DNA of 64,000 nt from Mytilus californianus (taxonomy: Eukaryota > Mollusca > Bivalvia > Mytilida > Mytilidae). Positions 11,201 through 26,200 of the stretch are shown here, piece by piece. The translations under genes and the position numbers were made by a program. The DNA lies in the NCBI RefSeq assembly GCF_021869535.1, contig NW_026262581.1, positions 100,926,271 through 100,990,270 of the forward strand, in the 5' to 3' direction. Within the stretch, counting starts at the first letter, position 1, and each line of letters starts with the position of its first letter. The notes under the pieces were generated by a model that saw only the letters and a program-made list of their open reading frames with translations, did not search any database and had not been told where the DNA came from.

Positions 11201-14200
11201 TAAAAGGATGGTAAATAAATGATTTTAAATGTCTTAGGACAAATAAAAAAATAATAATTTGAAAATTATTTGAGGATTCTATACTTCCTTTCAAGGCTTA
11301 AATTGAAATTTATATAATAACTATGACCCTTGTTTTACAGTTAGAATGATTTTCTGAGTATGCAAACAAAAGCTATTTGCAGATAGTTAAACAAATGTTC
11401 TGGTTGCAATAAATGTTTTATAGAATATGAAGTAAAAAATTTAAAGAACATACTGAAAAAAAAAGATGTTAGATTGAACATGTAAAATATAAAGATGGAG
11501 AAACTTTATAAGTACAAGGGTACTATAAACATAATAAATTGGATGGAAAGTTGAAGAAAACACACTTTAAAAGACCATTTTTACAGCACACGGTTACATT
11601 TACGACAAAATTTATGTCGATTAAAAACCTCCTGATCTGAGTCCTAATCTCCTGACCAAAATTTCCCAATCTCCTGATCTGAGTTTCACAGTCCATCACA
11701 TGTATGAATAGGTAAATTAAAAAATTATAAGTTCTTAGACCACTTTCATTCTGTGTCAGAAACCTATGCTGTGTCAAATATTTAATTACAATCCAAATTC
11801 AGTGCTGTATCAAGCTTGAATGTTGTGTCCATACTTGCCCCAACTGTTCAGGGTTTGACCTCTGCAGTCGTATCAAGCTGCGCCCCAGCGGAGCATTTTA
11901 TTGATTTATATTTAAAAGCAAATAATAATGATATGGTAGGAGATACACACCAAACAGGATGTGTAAATTATTATATAATAAGTATTGTGCAATAGCAAGA
12001 AATTTTCAATTGCACAGTATTGCACAATAGCAAGAAATCTTCAATTGCACAGTATTGCGCAATAGCAAGAAATCGTCAATTGCACAGTATTGCGCAATAG
12101 CAAGAAATATCCAATAGCACAATATTGCGCAATAGCAAGAAATTGTCAATTGTACAGTATTGCGCAATAGCAAGAAATATTCAATTGCACAGTATTGTGC
12201 AAAAGAAGATACTTCGTATAAATTGCTTATTTCTTGATCAATTTCAATGGGGTTTTATTCTTGAATTCTTGGGGTTCTTTAATATGCTGAATCTAACCGT
12301 GTATTAAGTTTTTGGATTTTGGGCCCCGTTTTTAAATTGGTCCACATTGAGGTCCAAAGGGTCCAAAATTTAACTTTGTTTGATTTCATCAAAAATTGAA
12401 TTATTGGGGTTCTTTGATATGCTGAATCTAAACATGTATTTAGATTTTTGATTATGGGCCCAGTTTTCAAGTTGGTCCAAATCGGGGTCCATATTAAACT
12501 TTGTTTGATTTCAACAAAAATTGAATATATGGGGTTCTTTGATATGCTGAATCTAACCATGTATTTAGATTTTTGATTTTTGGGCCCCGTTATCAACTTT
12601 GTCCACATTGAGGTCAAAAGGGTCTAAAATAAAACTTTGTTTGATTTCATCAAAAATTGAATTCTTGGGGTTATTTGATATGCTGAATCTAACCATGCAT
12701 TTAGATTTTGGATATTGGACCATAATAGGTGAATGTCCAATTTAAAATTTTTAAGTTCTTAGACCACATTCATTCTGTGTCAGAAACGTATGCTGTGTCA
12801 AATATTTAATCACAATCCAAATTCAGAGCTGTATCAAGCTTGAATGTTGTGTCCATACTTGCCCCAACTGTTCAGGGTTCGACCTCTGCGGTCGTATCAA
12901 GCTGCGCCCTGCCATTTTATTTAAATTGGTCCACATTGAGGTCCAAAGGGTCCAAAATTTAACTTTGTTTGATTTCATCAAAAATTGAATTATTGGGGTT
13001 CTTTGATATGCCGAATCTAACCGTGTATTTAGATTCTTAATTTTTGGTTCCGTTTTCAAATTGGTCTACATTAAGGTCCAAAGGGTCCAAAATTAAACTT
13101 AGTTTGATTTTAACAAAAATTGAATTTTTAGGGTTCTTTGATATGCTGAATCTAAACATGTATTTAGATTTTTGATTATGGGCCCAGTTTTCAAGTTGGT
13201 CCAAATCGGGGTCCAAAATTAAACTTTGTTTGATTTCAACAAAAATTGAATATATGGGGTTCTTTGATATGCTGAATCTAACCATGTATTTAGATTTTTG
13301 ATTTTTGGGCCCCGTTATCAACTTTGTCCACATTGAGGTCAAAAGGGTCTAAAATAAAACTTTGTTTGATTTCATCAAAAATTGAATTCTTGGGGTTATT
13401 TGATATGCTGAATCTAACCATGTATTTAGATTTTGGATATTGGACCATAATAGGTGAATGTCCAATTTAAAATTTTTAAGTTCTTAGACCACATTCATTC
13501 TGTGTCAAAATCTATGCTGTGTCAAATATTTAATCACAATCCAAATTCAGAGCTGTATCAAGCTTGAATGTTGTGTCCATACTTGCCCCAACTGTTCAGG
13601 GTTCGACCTCTGTGGTCGTATCAAGCTGCGCCCTGCGGAGCTTTTTATTGTTCAATACTACCCAGGCTACAAAAGCATTGGGGACTGGTATACTTGTTTA
13701 CATATCTCCATCCATCCTGGACCATCCCATGATATTTTCTTTGCATTTTACTCAGTAACTACAAATCAGGGCCTCCTGAAATTCAATAGCAAGCTTCATG
13801 TGGGTATGAGATGTGATGCATTTTCACATTCATTGTTCATCATCATTTCTGTTAAACAAATACTTGTATATTCCTGCACATTAGGCGATGTATGAGATTC
13901 TTGTCACATTTTTCTCAGGAAGTACGAATCAAGCTTCATGTGAGCATGCGTTTCTGTTTTTGTTTTCACTTTGAGTGCTAATCAACACACTTTTTACTGA
14001 ATACTTATATAAAAATAAGGAGATGAGGTATGATTGCCAATGAGACAACTATCCACCAAAATTCAAATGAAGTGGATGTAAGCAGTTATAGACTACCCTA
14101 CGGCCTTCAACAATGAGAAAAACCCATACTTTATAGTCGGCTATAAAAGGCCCCGGCATGAAAAATGTGAAACAATACAATTGAGAAAACTAACTGCCTA

Positions 14201-17200
14201 ATTTATAACAAAACAATTTACGAAAAAAACAAATATGACAGACATGAACCAGCCACAACCACTGAACTACAGGCTCCTGTCTTGGGACAGGCACATAAAG
14301 AATGTGGCAGTGTTAAACATGTTTGGGAGCGCTCAACCCTCCCCCTAACCTGGGACAGTGGTGTAACAGCACAACATCAAGAACAAACTATAAAAATCAG
14401 TTGAAAAAGGCTCAACTCATCAGATCGATACAAAGCAGAAAAACATCAAACATAAATACAGACCGGATGTGGCAGGGTAGTTATCCATCCCTCATCCCTA
14501 ACAACATAAAGGACACTAAATACAGATCTGAGAGTACTCACAGTTGCTGACAGCTAGTTCAAAGCCAATAAGTAATAAAAAAAATCATGTATCTAAGACT
14601 AAAATATCAATCAGTACACATCCAACATCCAATGGATTTAGTGTACAGACGTCATTAACAGTCAGAGAAAAACATGACCTTGTGCAATGCCAAAATAAAG
14701 GTATCGACAGATTGTAGTACCGTTAAAGTGCATATGTGTATAACAAAACTATTTAGTATGATTTTAATTTACTGATTATAGTTGGGTTATCATTAGTAAG
14801 CAATAGCTCATAGTTCAACATGTGTTTCTGGTCATTTTTTTTTATACATTTCTTACAAACTTGTACTTCATACTTGACTTCACTTTTAAATAAGTATGTT
14901 TTCCCTGGAAATATATATATGTATAATTTCATTCTTTTAGGTATGTGTATGTTTTACTGTGAAATCTTTTTTTTTCCAGGGGACAATGAGAGGCTATTAA
15001 CATTACACTTGGATCTGGAAAAGACTAAACATATGCATGAATTTTTCAATCAGTTTATGCTTAATAGGTAACATTTTATATATACATATTTAAGACTCAG
15101 CACAATAGAATTACGCATGGATCTAATCAGTGAAATTGTATATGGTAAAAAATTACTGTATTTATAGACTATATATTAAAGGGGCATTAGTTCACCAATT
15201 TGACTCAAATTCTCATATTTGATTTATTACATACAAAAATGTATATCCAAATTGCAAAAAGTCCAATAGAAACAATTAATAATGCATGGACTTATCGTTT
15301 CATGTGTATTTTAGACTAGACACGATCTAATTAACCATTAGACGACCTATAGACTGCCGATGGTCATATGATCGGATATATACATAAATACAAAAATAAA
15401 TAAACAGACAAGCACATGCAATCCAATAATAACTATTTTTCTAGGTCTGTTGATTTCATGTTATTGATAAAAAAAAAATTTGAATCATTGTTTTACCTGA
15501 TAAGAATGTTTTTTTTTTTCAGTGAAGGAAATGGTTCGTCCTGGTGACACCCTTGTTTCACTTTTCAATGTTGGTCTTCTTTTTTTTTGTAATAACTGAA
15601 CATGCTTATCAATGAGCAGCACATCCTCGGCTAAGGGTCAAATAATACAGATTCAAATGATATTGAATTATTGACTTGCAAGCCAATAATACATCAGCGA
15701 TGTTTTTGAGCTTATTTTAACAAAATTGAACTAAAGTGACTGCTAATAGCAATACATTATATAAATTTTCAGCTTTTTATCAATGTTTGAACAAATAAAT
15801 ATCATATTTTTATTTTTTGTCTTAATCATATCAAATGTCCCTTTAAGCCTTCCACTCACAAGTTTGATGACCCATTATGCTCCCAAATTAATATCGGAAG
15901 TATATAGTAATGGCCTTATCCATCTGTCCACCTGTCTGTGGGTCAGAAACAAATGCTTTCCTGATGAAATCTTGACTTTCCTTTGCTTGATTAAAAATAG
16001 CCATATACCAATGGAGGATATAGGGAAGGGGGAAAAGCCTGTTGATTTTGGGGTCAAAATTTAAATAAAATATAAAAAAAATTTAAACAAATGCTTTCTG
16101 GATGAAATCTTGTGGTCCATCCATTAATATGCAGTTTAGGGAGCTGACTTGGCTGGACCAATTTTGAAATCTTAAAAAATATTTTTAGGTAAGAACTAGA
16201 TCCTTCTTTTTGTAATTTTTTTGAGGTGTAAAAGTGTTCATTGAAGCGCAGAAGGGATTTATACTAACAGTAGGTTTTAGCTTAAGATAAAATCTGGTGG
16301 GTTGTTTTACATTTGCTAAAGCATGATTCTAAAATTCAAATTGCAATTTACCTGACATGATAAAAACCTCTAACCAACTTTAACCATTGTCAACTTCTGT
16401 ATTTCTTTCTTACAGATGGACTTGCTCTTAATTTTCATGAATCATCCTGATTTGAACTCCTGTCTTCTTTATTTTGCAGGACAGAAGCTATATTTGTAGC
16501 CACATATGGAGGTCTGACCAGAATTTGTCCAACTGGGTTAGTATATGCAGACAAAATTCAATTAATGATGTTCTATGTAGGTGGTTTGTAGGGGAATCAA
16601 TTTGAAAATTGGATAGCTCCAATGCTCTTACATTTTCATTTGAAAAGGTATTTTCAGTCTCCTCTTTTATAGAAGCAGTTTCAAAATACCTTGAGAGGGA
16701 CCTTGATGTGTTCTAACGGAACAGTCCTTTTTTATACGCCCGTTTACGGGACGTATTATGGTATACCGTTGTATGTCCGTCTGTCCGTCCGTCCGTCGTC
16801 AACATGTCGGACATTAACTCAAAAACGCTTTAACCAATTTGCTTAAAACTTTGGTGAATTGTTTATATCTATTGACGTGAGCTCCCTTTCGTTTTTTATA
16901 TATTTTAGATTTTACTTTTCCGAGTTATGGGGTTTTATTCATTAAAAAAGGGGGATTTTACAGTTTTCGGACAATAACTCAAGAATGCTTTCACCAACTT
17001 GCAAGAAATTTTGGTTAATTGTTTATATCGATTGACATGAGCTCCCTTTGGATTTTCATAAATTTTAGATTTTACGTTTCCGAGTTATGGGGTTTTATTC
17101 ATAAAAAAAAAGGGGGATTTTCCAGTTTTCGGACAATAACTCAAAAATGCTTTCAGCAGTTCTCATGAAACTTTGATGAATTGTTGATATCTATTGATGT

Positions 17201-20200
17201 AAGCTCCCTTTAGAATTTTATAAATTTTAGATTTTACATTTCCGAATTATGGGGTTTATTCATTAAAAAAGGGGGGATTTTCCAGTTTTCAGACAAAAAC
17301 TCAAAAATGCTTTCAGCAATTCATATGAAACTTTGGTAAACTGTTAATATCTATTGATGTAAGCTCCCTTTAGAATTTTATAAATTTTATTTGTTTATAG
17401 TCTGACAACAGATTTACTAAGTATTGCGCAACAGCACAGTGTATTGCACAACAGCAAGAAATCTTTAATTGAATATAAATTCAATTCATATAACCAACTT
17501 CAAGTTCTTTGACTACATTTATTCAGAAACCTATAATAGATGTATGTCAAATATTTAATTACAATCCAAATTCAGACCTGTATCAAGCTTGAATATTGTG
17601 TCCATTTTTGCCCCAACTGTTCAGGGTTAGACCTCTGCAGGCGTATCCAGCTGCGCTCAGTGAAGCAGTTTATTTTTTCAGTAATGGTTGAAAAAAAAAT
17701 ATAGAAAGTTGAAACATATGTTTGTTCATACATATTAATATTTTATTCTGGGCCAAAAATAAATTAATAACTATTTATATGCATTCCATTTCATTTGAAA
17801 AATATCACTGCATTGTAGCTGTAAAAACAAAAAAGTGATCCGAAGTAGAAAACATAGCATATATGTTTTTGTATATGAAATATGAACAGGGATTTTAAAT
17901 TTAAATGAAATCCATATGCAACGCAATCATGTTTGATGCCTTAAATTTATACATGAGTCATTAATTTGTGTATTTTTGTAGATCAAAATACAAAGAAAAA
18001 ATAGAAAGGGACAGAGATACATGGAAGGCATCATATTTTAAGAGGGCTCTAGATTACGACGGACTTGTATTCAGTGCTCCTTATACTCTGAGTAAGTGGG
18101 TTTTATTTTGCAGTTTTCATTGATTAAAAGATGAACCTATTTAACTATAGGAATGTGAAAAGCAAAGATAATTTCCCCTATGGAATGCCTAATTTTGCAT
18201 TTATCAATTAAGTCCAATTCTAATGATTCTATGCAGAATCAGTGTTGCATTATAAGGATAATGTCATTTTGGATTTTCTGATGTGAAAAGGGTATTGTTT
18301 GTGAGTCTCTGCAATTAACAGAAGGAAGTTGGTTTCTATAATGATCAATTTGATGAAAGACACAATTTTTTGGGGAATATGTTGTGGAAGAAATAATATT
18401 TCTGTTAACAAGAAGCTGTCCAGTAAAATAGCAAAATAATTTTAAAAACTTATGTTGTAGAATAAAACCAAATATTTCACAAGTCAAATTTTATTCTTAA
18501 AAAAATATTTTGTTGACTACAACTAATATTCTTTTTCAGAGGAAAGAACTGAGAATGACACTGAACCTATTCCTGATATAATGATAACCAAAAGTGTGAC
18601 TGTAACAGCATATAACTACAAACCTGCTGTCATTGGATCATTTGTCAAACATGAGAAGATAGTAGAGATATTAGGGACAGAGACTGATCAGAATTGTGGA
18701 GTAGACTCCAGTATTGATTGCTATTTACTTGATGATGGTGCTTTCCTGATTGCTAGTAATAGGGAAGATCACTTTGATGAGGTATTATTATTTCTATTTG
18801 GGACTCCTTATAAAATTTGCAGCTTATAATGGCCCTGTAGACTTTTAGATGGTACCTGATAGTAATCACTTGTCAATTTTTCAAAGTTGAGTATTTTTAT
18901 GTAATATAATAATTCATGCTTGCTTTTATGGATTGTTGTAATTTTTTATACATAGTTGGAAGTGCAGACTTGAATGTTCCTTTCAGTTTTGAAGTTGTTT
19001 GAATGTGTTGTTCAAGAGTTATGGGATTAAAAAATCCTGAAAATCTTCTACTTTGTTGATTTTCATAATACTTGATACAACTTTGAGATTTAGGAAATGA
19101 AGCTCCCATTTGATTTTGAAGATTTTAATTCAGGCTTTGGTTCATTGCTTTATATATAGACAACTGGAAAATGTAGATATCTTTTAGGCTCAACAAATAT
19201 CAAAATCAGTTCTCTATATAATAAAACTTGCCTAGGATTATATTTATTAGGTAATTTATAGTCAAATGTGTGCCGAATCATGTCAAAGTTTATATCTTCC
19301 TATGCCCAACATTGGTATAAGGGTCAGGTGCCTTTTAAACTTGCAAATGCAGATGAAGCTTTTTGTGTTTAAAAGATAACATCTAAGGCAAAAATTTAAA
19401 AAAAAATCATTTTCCTGCATTTTACTGATAAAAGGATTTGTTTAGACATCAATAACTTGTCAAATCACCATGGAATGTTATGAAACATGGACAGAGGCTT
19501 CTTCATGATCAATAAATAGCATCTGAAGAAAAAGTTGGATATTTCCCCTGTAGATCGACAATAAATTGACTTAGTTTTTGGCAGTCAACATTGCCAATTT
19601 ACACTGATATAGGCAAGACGCAGGGTTTCACAGAATCTTTTACAAATTTTTAAAATAAAATACACAAAAATAACATTTAATAATTATTTCTGGATGAAAT
19701 ATATATGAAGAACTATTTACATTATAACAATTTTTCAGGTTGGAAGATTTTTTGGGAAAATAGATCCTCTGTTAATGCACGAGCTGTACAATATGTCAGT
19801 GTATCAAAGGTTAGTTGTTATAACATTGTAAAGAATAGGATGATTTTCTAGTGAGACAATGAAATATATAGTATGATTGTTCTCTTGCTTTTTGAAAAAA
19901 ATGACTCCTTCATTAATTGTTAAGAATCAGATGCACCCCTATTTCTCAGAATTTGTGTAAAACTTTTTTTTATTTATCAAGTCTTTATTTTTTAAGTATG
20001 TATTCTAAAATTTTATTATATACCTGTTTACGGGGAAAAAGAAATGAAAAATTCCCATTACCAATTTGATAAGATTAGTTTTGAAATGTTTTGTATGTTA
20101 TTAAAATGGAAAAGTAAACAATAAGTATTGTATTTTCTATTCACTTATTTTAGGTTAGAAGATTTTGATTACCAGGCCACATGCTCATTAAATGACAGCA

Positions 20201-23200
20201 TAACAAGCAGTGCTATTCGACTACGTATTGTAAGTACCTGTCAAGTTATAAAAAATGTTAGTCAGATGAGAACTGTTTATGTGTTTTTGGAACCTATAAT
20301 ATCTGGTATGAGAGTACCGTGTTAAATGAAAGTGCAGTTATAAGTACTTTTTAGTAACATATTGTAAGATTAATTGTAAGATGTGAAAAATCCAGCTAGT
20401 TGTACTTCCGTCATATTTAATGATATATGCTGCAAATTGTAGTTGAAGTTGAAGCATGTTTTAGGATATATCATTAGAATGTTTCACCACTTCTGTATAT
20501 TCATTATATATCTTTATTCTAACTTTGAACTTAAGATCTGGAATAGATTTTTAAATCATTATTTTGAATTAAATAGGTTATTAAAATCAATATTTTGCTT
20601 TCAATATAAAAAAAGATGAACTTTAAATTTAAGATGTATTAGTAAGTTTCTAAAGAGTAGGACAAATGTCACAACATCTTCTTAATAATGGATAAAAATT
20701 TATACAGACTTGAACAATTGACCATAGATGGCCTTTTTGTGATTTTTTTTCGACTTTAATTCATTTTAGCATACCTTGCCCAATGTTCAATGAGATATTG
20801 CCACCAAGTGGCTTTTTATGAAATCTTTGCCTCAGAAAACCTTTTATACATTTTTTTGTTGTTAATAATTTTAGTCAGATGTTTCTGATTTATTTGTGTG
20901 TGCCATTGATGTTATTATTATTTTACAGCCATCCATTAACATACTGTTTGAGTTACTGACAGTGAACTGGTGGTCATCTATTTGGACTTGGTAAATATTT
21001 TTTATTGTTATTTGAATAAATATTAATAATTGTACATTTGAAAATACAGCTAAAGGTACTGCAAAATCTTCTGGGTAAGTATTCAATTAATAAACTCATC
21101 AACCATAAAATTGTACAAATGTGAAGAAAGTAGTGATAAACTTTGTCTATTAAATATTGATTCTTCTACTACATCTAGTGTGATACAATTACAATATTTC
21201 TCTACTTAACACAGTTAGATATTTAAAATTTACCAATGGATAGTGGAGCAATATTTACTTGCAGGTAGTTTTTATAGTGGAATCTGTTTCTCTGATGATA
21301 TGAAGATGTGTTTTTTTATGTGATATCACCAGGCATGGTCACCTTATTTCATGACGTCACAATAGAAAATTCAGAGGAAAGCAAGAAAATTTGACATCAT
21401 TGTGGAATTTAAAAAGTTAAAGAACTCCAATCAAACAAACCACACATTGATTATAAATAAAAAGTAATCAGCCAGTCAGAGAAAGTATAAATCCTCTAAG
21501 AATTATAGGATCAAACTTAGTAATCAGATATCATTTTGATTAGACCATTTTTCAGGAGTTATAGGACTTTGACAATTTTTGTTATTATTGTTATTGTACC
21601 ACAAATACACCATGCTTTTGTCCTATTGGACCATTACTTTTCATGTACTATTGAAAAGAATGACTTTAAAGTTGATCAGCAGCTCAGAGTGATGAGTTGT
21701 AACGTGAGAGACATTATGCTCAGCTTAGCAATCTTGTTTTAACAGATTCATCTTTCTGTTTTCAGGTGGGTGTCAAACTTAAGTTTTTACAGGTATGTTT
21801 GTGTAATGCAGTTTATATATGTGTTGTAAACAATTTATATTTCATTTCAGACAGTAAAATAGTATAGAAAAATATTTTGATAATTGTAGTGTTTTTATAC
21901 GACCGCAAAAATTAAAAATTTTTTGGTCGTATATTGGTATGACGTTGGCGTCGTCGTCGTCGTCGTCTGGCGTCGTCCGGCGTCGTCCGAAGACACATTG
22001 GTTTTCGCACTCTAACTTTAGTTTAAGTGAATGGATCTCCATGAAGTTTCACCATAAGGTTCAATACCACGAAAGGAAGGTTGGGATTGATTTTGGGGGT
22101 TATGGTACCAACAGTTAAGGAATTAAGGGCCAAAAAGGGGCCAAAAATAAGCATTTTTGTAACTTTCAGACAATAACTTGTGTGTAAGTGTATGGATCTC
22201 TCCGACATTGTACCACAAGGTTCCATATCACAAAGGGAAGGCTGTAATTGATTTTGGGGGTAATTGCCTCAAAATTTTAGGAATTAGGGGCCAAAAAAGG
22301 GGCAAAAAACAAGCATTTTTCTAGTTTCATGACAATAACTTGTGTGTAAGTGTTTGGATATTTCCGAAATTGTACTACAAGGTTCCATATCACAAAGGGA
22401 AAGCTGGAATTGAGTTTGGGGGTAATTGCCCGAAACGTTTAGGAATTGGGGGCCAAAAAGGGGCCAAAAATAAGCATTTTTCTAGTTTCCAGACAATAAC
22501 TTGTGTTCAAGTGTATGGATCTCTCTGAAATTGTACTTCAAGGTACCATACCACAAAGGGAAGGCTGGGATTGAGTTTGGGGGTGATGAATCATAAGGGG
22601 GTTCAAAAAATTTGGGGGGGGGATTTTTTTTTTTTTTTTTTTTCTTTTTTTCCTTTTTTTTTTTCTTTTAAAATTTTCCATTTTAAGTTGGTTATTTCTG
22701 ATTTATATTTAAAAGCAAATAATAATGATATGGTAGGAGATACACACCAAACAGGATGTGTAAATTATTATATAATAAGTATTGTGCAATAGCAAGAAAT
22801 TTTCAATTGCACAGTATTGCACAATAGCAAGAAATCTTCAATTGCACAGTATTGCGCAATAGCAAGAAATCTTCAATTTAACAGTATTGCGCAATAGCAA
22901 GAAATATCCAATAGCACAATATTGCACAATAGCAAGAAATTGTCAATTGTACAGTATTGCGCAATAGCAAGAAATATTCAATTGCACAGTATTGTGCAAA
23001 AGAAGATACTTCGTATAAATTGCTTATTTCTTGATCAATTTCAATGGGGTTTTATTCTTGAATTCTTGGGGTTCTTTAATATGCTGAATCTAACCGTGTA
23101 TTAAGTTTTTGGATTTTGGGCCCCGTTTTTAAATTGGTCCACATTGAGGTCCAAAGGGTCCAAAATTAAACTTTCTTTGATTTCATCAAAAATTGAATTA

Positions 23201-26200
23201 TTGGGGTTCTTTGATATGCCGAATCTAACCGTGTATTTAGATTTTTAATTTTGGGTCCCGTTTTTTAAATTGGTCTACATTAAGGTCCAAAGGGTCCAAA
23301 ATTAAACTTAGTTTGATTTTAACAAAAATTGAATTCTTAGGGTTCTTTGATATGCTGAATCTAAACATGTGTTTAGATTTTTGATTATGGGCCCAGTTTT
23401 CAAGTTGGTCCAAGTTGGGGTCCAAAATTAAACTTTGTTTGATTTCAACAAAAATTGAATATATGGGGTTCTTTGATATGCTGAATCTAAACATGTATTT
23501 AGATTTTAGATTTTTGGCCCAGTTTTCAAGTTGGTCCAAATTGGGGTCCAAAATTAAACTTTGTTTGATTTCAACAAAAATTGAATATATGGGGTTCTTT
23601 GATATGCTGAATCTTACCATGTATTTAGATTTTTTATTTGTGGGCCCGCTATCAAATTGGTTCATATTGAGGTCAAAAGGGTCCAAAATTAAACTTTGTT
23701 TGATTTCATCAAAAATTGAATTATTGGGGTTCTTTGATATGCCAAATCTAACCGTGTATTTAGATTTTTAATTTTGGGTCCTGTTTTTTAAATTGGTCTA
23801 CATTAAGGTCCAAAGAGTCCAAAATTAAACTTAGTTTGATTTTAACAAAAATTGAATTTTTTGGGTTCTTTGATATGCTGAATCTAAACATGTGTTTAGA
23901 TTTTTGATTATGGGACCAGTTTTCAAGTTGGTCCAAGTTGGGGTCCAAAATTAAACTTTGTTTGATTTCAACAAAAATTGAATATATGGGGTTCTTTGAT
24001 ATGCTGAATCTAAACATGTATTTAGATTTTAGATTTTTGGCCCAGTTTTCAAGTTGGTCCAAATTGGGGTCCAAAATTAAACTTTGTTTGATTTCAACAA
24101 AAATTGAATATATGGGGTTCTTTGATATGCTGAATCTTACCATGTATTTAGATTTTTTATTTGTGGGCCCGCTATCAAATTGGTTCATATTGAGGTCAAA
24201 AGGGTCCAAAATTAAACTTTGTTTGATTTCATCAAAAATTGAATTATTGGGGTTCTTTGATATGCCAAATCTAACCGTGTTTTTAGATTTTGAATTTTGG
24301 GTCCCGTTTTTTAAATTTGTCTACATTAAGGTCCAAAGGGTCCAAAATTAAACTTAGTTTGATTTTAACAAAAATTGAATTCTTCGGGTACTTTGATATG
24401 CTGAATCTAAACATGTGTTTAGATTTTTGATTATGGGACCAGTTTTCAAGTTTGTCCAAGTTGGGGTCCAAAATTAAACTTTGTTTGATTTCAACAAAAA
24501 TTGAATATATGGGGTTCTTTGATATGCTGAATCTAACCATGTATTTTGATTTTGGACATTGGACCATGATAGGTAAATTAAAAAAATTGAAGTTCTTAGA
24601 CCACATTCTTTCTGTGTCAGAAACCTATGCTGTGTCAAATATTTAATCACAATCCAAATTCAGAGCTGTATCAAGCTTGAATGTTGTGTCCATACTTGCC
24701 CCAACTGTTCAGGGTTCGACCTCTGCGGTCGTATCAAGCTGCGCCCAGCGAAGCATTTTATTTATTATTTTTTTTGTATCTGCATATTGCTTTATAATTC
24801 TGCAAAAGTCACATATGTGTGTGAATTTTTGTCTTTATCTTTTCAATAGCTCATTTTTATCTTATTTTGTTTGACTTATTTTATAGTTATATTTTAGTTA
24901 TATACATTTATGAAAGAAGTAGTGCTAATTCACCGCTGATTAAAAAAACAAACTATTAAATAATGTATACTCCTCCATATAAGTTATTTAGCTAGGACCC
25001 TGTCTATAAAGGACATATGTCCACCTTTTTGAAAATTTCTCTTAATGTCCTGAAGGATTGAAAATTTAAGTTAACTTTGGAAACAATGTTGTGATAAAGT
25101 TTTATAAAAAAAAAATGGAAGTTGACCTAGAGCAGCTGAACTACTAGCATAAATTTTTTCATTTTTTGTCAAGTCTTCAACTTCTGTCGAAAAAGCGAGA
25201 CATAGCGATCCTACATTCCGTCGTCGTTGTTGTTGTCGGCGGCGGCAGCGTCGTCATTGTTGTCGTCGGCTGCGGCATCCACAAATATTCACTCTGTGGT
25301 TAAAGTTTTTATTGAAATTTTAATAACTTTCTTAAACTATCCTGGATTTCTACCAAACTTGGACAGAAGCTTATTTATGATCATAAGATAATATTCAAAA
25401 GTAATTTTTTCCGTATTTTACTTATAAATGGACTTAGTTTTTCTGCCAGGAAACATCAGTGTCTTCCCTAGAAAATTTTTCATGCATGGTGGGTTCATGG
25501 TGAATTTGCAACGCGGCGCGCGACGCTTCTTTTTCCAGAATTAGTAACACTACATAATTTATATGTTTAAAGCCATATACCAATCTAATTGTTTTATTAT
25601 AGGTACAGCAATTCATATAAGTCATGGAACTTTAAAGTATTTATTACAGATGAGAGGAAGACTTAATAAACAATAATAAAAATAATCCAGTCTGTAATAG
25701 TTATTTACAAAATAATGCCATGTAGGCCTACACATTATTTTGTTGATATCTTCCTCTGTTTCAACTTTCCAAAGGTCACCACACATTTTTCAAAATCAAA
25801 ATCTTCCTCCTTTGGTCCTTCAATTGATATATGCATTAAGCAATTCAGCACCTTTTTGGCATATTCTTTTTCTCAAAGGTGTTTTAACTCTGTTTAAGCA
25901 TGAAAAACACCTTTCACAATCAGCTGTTGAAACTGGCAATGGAAGACTCAATACTGCATACTTAGACAGACATGGATACAAAGTTCCAAGACTGGCAACT
26001 TTGTTCATTGTCTGCCTAAATGTCATGTCTTTACATTCTTTCACTAACAGTGTCCTCAGTTAGCTGATAGAATGGTTTCAGCATCTTGGAACAGCAAGTT
26101 GTTAAATAAAACTTTGAATGTCATCATTGCTTCACAGAGATTTTACAGGAAACAATAAAACAAAGTTTATTGCGTTAATTACAGAAGTCGTCAATAAAGA

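Larger units (their letters stand above)
7933..13648 (+). mobile_element. F1 element 1 (outermost of three nested copies)
   Basis: Head palindrome TATACGACC..GGTCGTATA with CGTCGT microsatellite, ~145-bp tandem units, poly-G/poly-T, 36-bp minisatellite, then the ~130-bp array. That array is interrupted at 9013 by element 2 and resumes at 12921 with TTAAATTGGTCCACATTGAG, exactly as in the uninterrupted copy at 21892-24762. Tail ends GTATCAAGCTGCGCC..GCGGAGCTTTTTATT. No transposase or RT gene seen. Non-autonomous; helentron/pearl-like by layout only. Confidence 0.88.

Noticed and set aside
22571..22792. Poly-Gly/Phe ORF across the poly-G/poly-T tract
   Set aside because: Product of homopolymers; such tracts are also error-prone in assembly.
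23237..24351. Paired 149-codon and 137-codon ORFs on opposite strands
   Set aside because: They are readings of the ~130-bp tandem array. The same peptide repeats with the DNA period, both strands are open, and there are no domains.
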